Of a stretch of DNA of 64,000 nucleotides, positions 54,762 through 61,327 are shown piece by piece (within the stretch, counting starts at the first letter, position 1; the number at the start of each line of letters is the position of its first letter). Position numbers and translations under genes: made by a program. Origin of the DNA: Desmonostoc vinosum HA7617-LM4. GTDB taxonomy: Bacteria; Cyanobacteriota; Cyanobacteriia; Cyanobacteriales; Nostocaceae. The notes under the pieces are model-generated. The model searched no databases and was not told the DNA's origin. It worked only from the letters and a program-made list of their open reading frames with translations. Where the stretch lies: contig JAHHHC010000030.1 of the NCBI GenBank assembly GCA_019359515.1, positions 1 to 64,000 on the forward strand, in the 5' to 3' direction.

Positions 54762-55156
54762 GTTTAAGTCCTTCAGGACTCTTTGACTTAATCTCTTTGG
54801 TGAGCAATATATTCCATCACATTTTTTGTGGATATGTTGCCGGCAGTCGATAACGACTTCTATCTTGTGAGCGTTCATATTTCGATCAATAAGCAGGGTT
54901 TTCAGCCTGAATTACAGTTGTAATAATGTAATTATGTAATTAAACACAAATGTAATAAAGTACTTTATTACATTTGCTTCAGGCTTAAAAGCTTTTTAAC
55001 TATCTATTCCTCATTTCCCCCACTCCCCATTTTCCAGCTAGATATTAATAAATCAAAGATGAAACTGGTAAAATACTGCTAGGCCAGTACTTCCAAAGAC
55101 TTAACTAGGCCATAACCCATCAAGTAAGAGCATTATTAGAAAATATCATTACTGGC
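54762..55156. promoter_or_regulatory. Upstream region of the phosphorelay operon
   Basis: About 395 bases. It contains a nested palindrome at 54904-54985 (separate entry). The remaining sequence is AT-rich. No Shine-Dalgarno sequence stronger than AGAA is seen before ATG 55157. Confidence 0.5.
54904..54985. repeat. Nested palindrome with perfect 30-bp core
   Basis: The core 54947-54976 is a perfect 30-base palindrome (half CAAATGTAATAAAGT). Outer arms AGCCTGAA (54904-54911) and TTCAGGCT (54978-54985) pair as well, and three more GTAAT-type words lie in between. It could be an operator, a cruciform-forming site or a bidirectional terminator. It stands about 170 bases before the kinase operon. 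Confidence 0.6.
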
Positions 55157-57085
55157 ATGAGAAGGAAGGGCACACTCATCAAAGAGCGATCGCTACACTA
55201 TGGTATAGCTGTGCTATCGGTTGCCTTAGCATTGGTGATTAGCCAGTTGCTCAACTCTTATCTGACTGCAACACCTACTGCACTATTTTTTATTGCAGTA
55301 ATGATCAGTGCTTGGTATGGTGGTTTGGCTCCAGGGCTACTTGCGACTATTTTGTCTACTTTGGCAGTTAACTACTTCTTTTTGCAACCGCTTTATTCAT
55401 TAAACACAGCAAGTTTGAATACTTTAATACCGCTACTGGTGTTTTTGACAGCAGCAGTGTTAATCAGCTCACTCAATGAATCACGCCGCACAGCTCTATT
55501 GAAAGCTGAAGCTAGTCTGAATTCTCTAAACGCAAGTGAAGCACGGTTTAGTCGTTTGGCACAATCGAATATTATTGGCATGATTGTGGCTGATATGCAT
55601 GGCTGCATCATTGAAGCCAACGATGCCTTTTTGCAAATGATTGGTTATACGCGCGAGGATCTCAATTCTGGTCGAATATATCAGCAACAGATCACCTCAT
55701 CTCAATCGCTTGAAGTCAGTCAGCAAGCAATTCAAGAAATCATAATTAACGGCAAATGTCAACCCTTTGAACAAGAATATATTCGCAAGGATGGCAGTCA
55801 TATTCCTGTGATGCTAGGACTTGTCAAGCATGAAGATAGTACAATTATTGGCTTTGTGCTTGATTTTAGCGATCGCAAACAAGCAAAAGCCGAAATCGTT
55901 GAACTCAACCAAGCTTTAGCTCGGAGTCTCAAAGAACTACAGACATTACTTGAGGTGATTCCCATTGGTATTGGCATTGCTGAAGATGCTCAGTGTAGGC
56001 GGATTAGAGTTAATCCAACCCTAGCTAGGCAATTAAAGATTCCTCTGGATGCTAATGCTTCTTTAAGTGCTGCGGATGACGAAAAGCCCTCAAATTTTAA
56101 AGTATATCGCCATGGTCGAGAATTACAAGCTGACGAACTACCTATGCAGTATGCTGCTGCTAATGGTGTTGAGGTGATCAATGCAGAAGTTGAGATTGTT
56201 TACGAAGATGGAGAAATTGCCCTGTATTTAGTCTCGACTGCACCACTTTTTGATGAACAGGGACAGTCTAGAGGATGTGTAGCTGCATTCTTAGATATCA
56301 CCGAGCGCAAACAAGCTGAGGCCGTCTTGCAACAACTCAACGAAATCCTAGAACAACGAGTCCAAGAGCGCACAGAACAATTGGCAGCTGCTAACAAAGA
56401 ATTGGAATCCTTCTGCTATTCAGTTTCTCATGACTTGCGAGCGCCATTTCGCCATATCAGCGGATTTGTAGACTTACTAGAAAAGCGGCTGAAACCAACA
56501 AACTTAGATACTCTCACTCAGCACTATTTAACGACAATCGCTCAAAGTGCCAAACAAGCAGGAATCCTTGTTGATGAGTTGCTGGCTTTTTCCCGGATGG
56601 GACGTACAGAAATGCGCTACATCACTGTCAATATGACGCAGTTGGTAAAAGAAGTCAAACGCGATTTAACTATAGAAACTTCAGAATGTACAATTAATTG
56701 GCACATTGAGGCACTACCAGAGGTGCAAGGCGACCCCTCTATGCTTAGGCTTGTTCTCAGTAATCTCATTGGGAATGCTGTTAAATATACGCAAACTCAA
56801 CCCTCAGCAGAAATCACTATTGGTAGTACTAATAATGAAAATGAAGTGATTTTTTTTGTTAAAGATAATGGTATTGGTTTTAATATGCAATATGTACATA
56901 AGTTATTTGGAGTATTTCAACGATTGCATAGTGATCCGCAATTTGAGGGTACAGGTGTGGGATTAGCAAATGTACAACGCATTATTCACCGACATAAAGG
57001 TCGAGTTTGGGCAGAGGGTGTAGTCGGCAACGGGGCTACCTTTTATTTCTCTTTACCTAAGCTGTCAAACAAGGAGAGTGAATGA
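55157..57085 (+). CDS. Membrane PAS histidine kinase with DUF4118 domain
   Basis: 642 residues: a KdpD-like DUF4118 region of four membrane helices (about 14-105), two PAS domains (about 130-245 and 262-385), a coiled coil, HisKA with phospho-His425 in SVSHDLRAP, and HATPase_c with NAVKY, VKDNGIGF and GTGVGL boxes. The kinase end (VSHDLRAPFRHISGF) is of the type found in cyanobacterial phytochromes, but no GAF chromophore domain is present. The stop overlaps the next start by 4 bases (ATGA), so it is translationally coupled to the regulator. Confidence 0.93.
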   Translation: MRRKGTLIKERSLHYGIAVLSVALALVISQLLNSYLTATPTALFFIAVMISAWYGGLAPGLLATILSTLAVNYFFLQPLYSLNTASLNTLIPLLVFLTAAVLISSLNESRRTALLKAEASLNSLNASEARFSRLAQSNIIGMIVADMHGCIIEANDAFLQMIGYTREDLNSGRIYQQQITSSQSLEVSQQAIQEIIINGKCQPFEQEYIRKDGSHIPVMLGLVKHEDSTIIGFVLDFSDRKQAKAEIVELNQALARSLKELQTLLEVIPIGIGIAEDAQCRRIRVNPTLARQLKIPLDANASLSAADDEKPSNFKVYRHGRELQADELPMQYAAANGVEVINAEVEIVYEDGEIALYLVSTAPLFDEQGQSRGCVAAFLDITERKQAEAVLQQLNEILEQRVQERTEQLAAANKELESFCYSVSHDLRAPFRHISGFVDLLEKRLKPTNLDTLTQHYLTTIAQSAKQAGILVDELLAFSRMGRTEMRYITVNMTQLVKEVKRDLTIETSECTINWHIEALPEVQGDPSMLRLVLSNLIGNAVKYTQTQPSAEITIGSTNNENEVIFFVKDNGIGFNMQYVHKLFGVFQRLHSDPQFEGTGVGLANVQRIIHRHKGRVWAEGVVGNGATFYFSLPKLSNKESE

Positions 57086-57546
57086 ACGAACTCAAGCGAA
57101 TTCTACTAGTTGAAGACAGCGCCAACGATGCGGAATTAGTGCTAGCCGCATTATCAGAAAACCATCTTGCCAATGAAGTCGTGGTAGTACGTGATGGAGA
57201 GGAAGCATTAGATTATCTCTATCGGCGTGGGCTGTTTCGCTTACGGATGGAGGGACATCCTGTTGTGGTGTTGCTCGATTTAAAATTACCTAAAATCGAT
57301 GGTATAGAGTTGCTGGCACACCTCAAATCTGACCCGGAAATGCGAGTAGTTCCTGTTGTAGTATTGACGTCTTCTCGTCAGGAACCAGACTTGATGAAAT
57401 GTTATGAATTGGGCGTTAATGCGTATGTCGTCAAGCCTGTAGATTTCAATGATTTTGTCTATGCCATCAAGGGAATTGGGCTATTTTGGGCAGTGATTAA
57501 CCAACCACCCCTGAGTACTTTACCTACTGCACCAAATCGTGAGTAA
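57082..57546 (+). CDS. Rcp-type single-domain response regulator
   Basis: 154 residues of receiver domain only: acidic pair in LLVEDS, phospho-Asp66 in VVVLLDLKLP, Thr/Ser in VLTSS and the conserved Lys in VVKPVDF. The LYRRG and EGHP insertions are typical of the Rcp1 group, partners of phytochrome-like kinases. It overlaps the kinase gene by 4 bases and precedes the hybrid kinase by 11, so it is probably the direct target of the first kinase. Confidence 0.94.
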   Translation: MNELKRILLVEDSANDAELVLAALSENHLANEVVVVRDGEEALDYLYRRGLFRLRMEGHPVVVLLDLKLPKIDGIELLAHLKSDPEMRVVPVVVLTSSRQEPDLMKCYELGVNAYVVKPVDFNDFVYAIKGIGLFWAVINQPPLSTLPTAPNRE

Positions 57547-57557
57547 GTGAGCAATTT

Positions 57558-59594
57558 ATGAGTGTACTGCGTTTCCTACTTTTAGAAGACAGTGTGGTAG
57601 ATGCATTGCTCATCCAAACAACGCTAATGCAAGAGGGAATTGATTGCGAACTCTTGCGAGTCGAAAGTGATGCTGACTTTCTCGCCGCCCTACAAACTGA
57701 GACTTTCGACTTGATTCTTTCTGATTATATTCTGCCAGCTTTTGATGGCATTTCTGCTCTAGAAATAGCTCAAAATCACTGTCCAGATACTCCTTTTATC
57801 TTTGTCTCCGCAGTTTTGGGTGAAGAATTAGCGATTGAAGCTCTCAAAAACGGTGCAATCGATTATGTATTAAAGCAACGATTAGGGCGGTTGGCTCCCT
57901 CAATTCAACGGGCATTGCGAGAAGCTCAAGAACGCCGCGATCGCAAACTTGCAGAAGCAGCCCTAGAGCGCAGCGAAGCTCGTTTCCGCTCCATGGCAGA
58001 AAAAATTCAGGATGTCTTTTGGATTACAGATTTTAACATACCGCAGATTCTCTATGTTAGCCCTGCTTATGAACAGATTTGGGGGCGCTCTCGCAATGAA
58101 CTTTACCAGAACTATACAACATGGTTAGAAACGATTCATCCTGAAGACCGAGAAAAAGTCAAAGCTACAGCCCTAACTTGCCAGCACGAGGACTATGTAG
58201 AAAATGAATACCGGATTGTTCGTCCTGATGGTTCAATTCGCTGGATTCGCGATCGCGGTTTTGCAATTCGTAACGCAGCGGGTGAAATTTATCAAGTAGT
58301 TGGTGTTGCTCAAGACATCACTGAACGCAAACATACTGAAGCCGAACGCGATCGCCTCCTCCAACTTGAGCAGATAGCCCGTAGTGACGCAGAAACCGCA
58401 AATCGGATTAAAGACGAATTTCTCGCAGTCCTGTCTCATGAATTGCGATCGCCCCTGAACCCGATTTTAGGTTGGGCGAAATTCCTCCAAACCCACAAAC
58501 TTGATGAAACTACACTTGCCAAAGCCTTAGCAACCATCGAGCGCAATGCTCAATTACAAGCTCAATTAATTGAAGACTTACTAGATGTTTCTCGCATCCT
58601 CCAAGGTAAAATTAACCTTGAGATGGCATCTGTTAACTTAATAACCATTATTGAAGCAGCAATTGAAACAGTACGTTTAGCAGCAGAAGCTAAAAATATT
58701 CAGATTGAAACAATATTTAATGCAGATGTGGGGCCGGTTTTGGGTGATTCAGCCCGTTTACAGCAAGTTTTGTGGAACCTGCTCTCAAATGCTGTCAAAT
58801 TTACTCCCAGTGGAGGGCGGGTAAATATCCAGTTGGAATGCAGAGATGCTCAAGCTCAAATTACTGTCAATGACACAGGTAAAGGTATCAAGCCTGACTT
58901 TTTACCTTATGTATTTGACTATTTTCGTCAGGCTGACAGTACAATAACCAGAAAATTTGGTGGATTAGGATTAGGCTTAGCGATCGTGCGCCACTTGGTA
59001 GAACTGCACGGTGGAACTGTGTGGGCAGAAAGCCCCGGCGAAAGTCAAGGGGCAAGCTTTAGTCTGAAGCTACCCTTGATGAAAAGTGGCAAAATCAGCG
59101 AAGACGGTATAAATTCTACTGCAACTGCCATTTCTGACTCCTCTCCCCTCATGGGTATGACGATTCTAGTTGTAGATGATGATCACGATACCCGTGAATT
59201 TTTATGCTTTGTGCTTGAGCAATTTGGGGCGATCGCTACCTCAGCAGCATCGGCTTTTGAAGCACTGCAACTATTAGAACAGTCTCAACCAGATATTTTG
59301 CTCAGTGATATTGGAATGCCAGAGATGGATGGCTACATGCTTATACAACAAATACGGGCTTTGGAAGCAGGGGAAGAGGGGCAGGGGGAGAAATTTTATG
59401 GTGATGTTATTATCCCTCCATTCAGTAATACCGAACATAGAGGACAATATTTGCCAGCGATCGCTCTGACTGCTTATGCTGGCGAAATCAATCAGCAGCA
59501 AGCAATCAGAGCCGGATTTCAAAAACACCTTTCCAAACCCATAGCACCAGAGCAATTACTGACAGCGATTTCTGAGTTAATTGGGCGTAGGTAG
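57558..59594 (+). CDS. Hybrid histidine kinase REC-PAS-HisKA-HATPase-REC
   Basis: 678 residues. An N-terminal receiver (phospho-Asp56 in LILSDYILP), a PAS domain (about 145-260), HisKA with LSHELRSPLNPILGW, HATPase_c (NAVKFTPSGG, VNDTGKGI, GLGLGLAIVRHLVELHGG), and a C-terminal receiver (LLSDIGMPEMDG) with an insertion rich in Gly and Glu (EAGEEGQGEKF) before its last strand. It has no membrane helix, so it is a cytosolic relay downstream of the membrane kinase. The TAG stop is fused to GGAATGGGG repeats. Confidence 0.93.
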   Translation: MSVLRFLLLEDSVVDALLIQTTLMQEGIDCELLRVESDADFLAALQTETFDLILSDYILPAFDGISALEIAQNHCPDTPFIFVSAVLGEELAIEALKNGAIDYVLKQRLGRLAPSIQRALREAQERRDRKLAEAALERSEARFRSMAEKIQDVFWITDFNIPQILYVSPAYEQIWGRSRNELYQNYTTWLETIHPEDREKVKATALTCQHEDYVENEYRIVRPDGSIRWIRDRGFAIRNAAGEIYQVVGVAQDITERKHTEAERDRLLQLEQIARSDAETANRIKDEFLAVLSHELRSPLNPILGWAKFLQTHKLDETTLAKALATIERNAQLQAQLIEDLLDVSRILQGKINLEMASVNLITIIEAAIETVRLAAEAKNIQIETIFNADVGPVLGDSARLQQVLWNLLSNAVKFTPSGGRVNIQLECRDAQAQITVNDTGKGIKPDFLPYVFDYFRQADSTITRKFGGLGLGLAIVRHLVELHGGTVWAESPGESQGASFSLKLPLMKSGKISEDGINSTATAISDSSPLMGMTILVVDDDHDTREFLCFVLEQFGAIATSAASAFEALQLLEQSQPDILLSDIGMPEMDGYMLIQQIRALEAGEEGQGEKFYGDVIIPPFSNTEHRGQYLPAIALTAYAGEINQQQAIRAGFQKHLSKPIAPEQLLTAISELIGRR

Positions 59595-60007
59595 GGAATG
59601 GGGAATGGGGAATTGTCATATCATGTCCGTTTAAAGACTTATGATTTGGCTGACGCGGAGATAGGGAGATGCGGGGACGCGGGGACGCGGGGACGGGGAG
59701 ACGCGGGGACGCGGGGATGCGGGGACGCGGGGACGCGGGGACGGGGAGACGCACAGAAAGATTTTGGAACGAAAAAATAGGCTTTATTCTGATTGAATGT
59801 AAAATACCTACACCTGTGAGGGCAGGGCAGGCAAGGGAGGCAGGGGAAGAAATAACAAACCCAGTCCCCAGTCCCCAGTCCCCAGTCCCCAATCCCCAGT
59901 CCCCAGTCCCCAATCCCCAGTCCCCAGTCCCCAGTCCCCAGTCCCCAGTCCCCAATCCCCAGTCCCCAGTCCCCAGTCCCCAATCCCCAGTCCCCAGTCC
60001 CCAGTCC
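59595..60007. repeat. Large repeat block between hybrid kinase and secreted-protein gene
   Basis: Starts with GGGAATG heptamers at the kinase stop. Next is an array of GGGGACGC octamers (about 59660-59745), then a unique core (about 59746-59820: CAGAAAGATTTTGGAACG...), a GGCAGGGCAGGCAAGGGAGG stretch, and about 20 heptamers of CCCAGTC/CCCCAAT (59860-60007) running into the stop of the next gene. Open frames across it (Trp-Gly-Leu-Gly-Thr-Gly-Asp repeats) are artefacts. Confidence 0.92.
59738..59868. repeat. Direct repeat DR1 (about 131 bp)
   Basis: Matches 61148-61280 with only a few differences, covering ACGGGGAGACGCACAGAAAG, the AACGAAAAAATAGG core, and the G-rich AGGCAGG segment to CCCAGTCCCC. 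Direct orientation, with the 60008 gene between the copies. Confidence 0.92.
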
Positions 60008-60799
60008 CTAAACCGGCGGCGGGTTTCGCCAGATTTCATCTGGTGAAAGAGTTGTCATGTTGAAAGCTTGCCATTCTGATGTGACGTACTTAAATTTACC
60101 GATCGCAATATCGCCGTTTGTGGTCAAATTGTCCCAATCGGTTGTTAAATCTAACCAGTAATCACCACCCATGCTCAACAAATAGCGAGCCTGACTGCGA
60201 TCGTCGGATGCTTGCGTATCATCTACTACTAGCCGCGCTTGAATAGTGGTAAACATACCAGCTACATCATAGGGTTGAATTGGCGCTCGACCAGTTTGGC
60301 ACCAAAAGTGATAGTTATAACCATCACCTGCTTTAGCTGAAATACTCCCATCCTCCTCATAGCGAATGTCTGCGCGTTTGCTAATGTCATCAGCAAAATC
60401 CTCTCGATAAGCAGCCCCCTCAACCCCTGTCGAGCTTTGCAGGAGATGCCATTGACTATCTTGCTTACTGAGCATGTAAGCTTTGATATCTTTGATCTGC
60501 ACCCTAGTATTATTAGCGGGATTACCTTCGGCAGCCTCGTATAATTGTCCCCATGAGATCATGGCTTGAAAGTTTTCTGGATCGTTCCCCATGTCTATAC
60601 GCGCACCAGATGCCCAGTCATAACTCTCTGGAACGCCATGCGGCATCCCCTCATTTTGCGGCGGATTCATGTCGCTAATAATCGTTGCAATTGAATTGAT
60701 TTTGTTCTCAGTTTGTGCATCCACTCGGAAGCAATAGCAACAACTAACGACGATCATAAATATTGAAAGTAGTACGGGCAATTTTTTTTTGACTCGCAT
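60008..60799 (-). CDS. Secreted protein of unknown function
   Basis: 263 residues. A basic start and hydrophobic stretch ([20 protein letters not shown], about 5-24) with a likely cleavage after VDA give a signal peptide; cysteines near position 20 might make it a lipoprotein, though the context is not a standard lipobox. The mature part is Asp/Trp-rich ([50 protein letters not shown]), suggesting an extracellular beta-rich or carbohydrate-related fold, but no family is recognised. The stop (TAG) is fused to GGGACTGGGG repeats. The gene lies between two direct repeats. Confidence 0.7.
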   Translation of the reverse strand: MRVKKKLPVLLSIFMIVVSCCYCFRVDAQTENKINSIATIISDMNPPQNEGMPHGVPESYDWASGARIDMGNDPENFQAMISWGQLYEAAEGNPANNTRVQIKDIKAYMLSKQDSQWHLLQSSTGVEGAAYREDFADDISKRADIRYEEDGSISAKAGDGYNYHFWCQTGRAPIQPYDVAGMFTTIQARLVVDDTQASDDRSQARYLLSMGGDYWLDLTTDWDNLTTNGDIAIGKFKYVTSEWQAFNMTTLSPDEIWRNPPPV

Positions 60800-61327
60800 G
60801 TCACTCCTGTTTGCTAGTCAACTTCATTACCAGAGCTTAATTTAGTAGAGACTCGCATATCGGCGATCGCTCTTGGCTATGAAAAACTTGACTTAGTTTG
60901 ACAAGATACTTTGTATCATTTTCTATTTGTGATTGCGACCAAATGATTTAAATCTGCAAGCTCCCTAGATTTTATTTATAAATCTTTTCAAGAATATACA
61001 ATCAATTCATCTTAAATCTCGGCGCTAAGACGCGCCGTTGCGCGTCTCTGCACTATTATAACTGAGAATTAAACCTAATAAAGGGAACAGGGAATAGGGA
61101 ACAGGGAACGTTGAGCGTAGCCGAAACTCACCAACCGGGAGGTGAGGGGGACGGGGAGACGCACAGAAAGATTTTGGAACGAAAAAATAGGCTTTATTCT
61201 GATTGAATGTAAAATACCTACACCTGTGAGGGCAGGGCAGGCAAGAGAGGCAGGAGAAGAAATAACAACACCCAGTCCCCACTCCCCACTCCCCACTCCC
61301 CACTCCCCACTCCCCACTCCCCAGTCC
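60800..61327. other. Region between the secreted-protein gene and the DUF4912 gene
   Basis: 528 bases. The first 220 are AT-rich, with the promoter of the 60008 gene expected here. GGGAACAGGGAATAGGGAAC tandem units follow (about 61081-61107), then the second direct repeat (61148-61280), then CCCCACT heptamers (61275-61325) up to the next stop. No gene is seen. Confidence 0.7.
61148..61280. repeat. Direct repeat DR2 (about 132 bp)
   Basis: The second copy of the segment at 59738-59868, directly oriented, with a few substitutions and one insertion near the end. The GC-rich octamer array in front of DR1 is reduced here to one unit, and the heptamers behind it are CCCCACT instead of CCCCAGT. Confidence 0.92.

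Noticed and set aside
59506-60039. Long minus-strand frames of Trp-Gly-Leu-Gly-Thr-Gly-Asp repeats
   Set aside because: They are translations of the GGGGACT heptamer array, which is open in several frames. No start signal, and they overlap the hybrid kinase and the secreted-protein gene.
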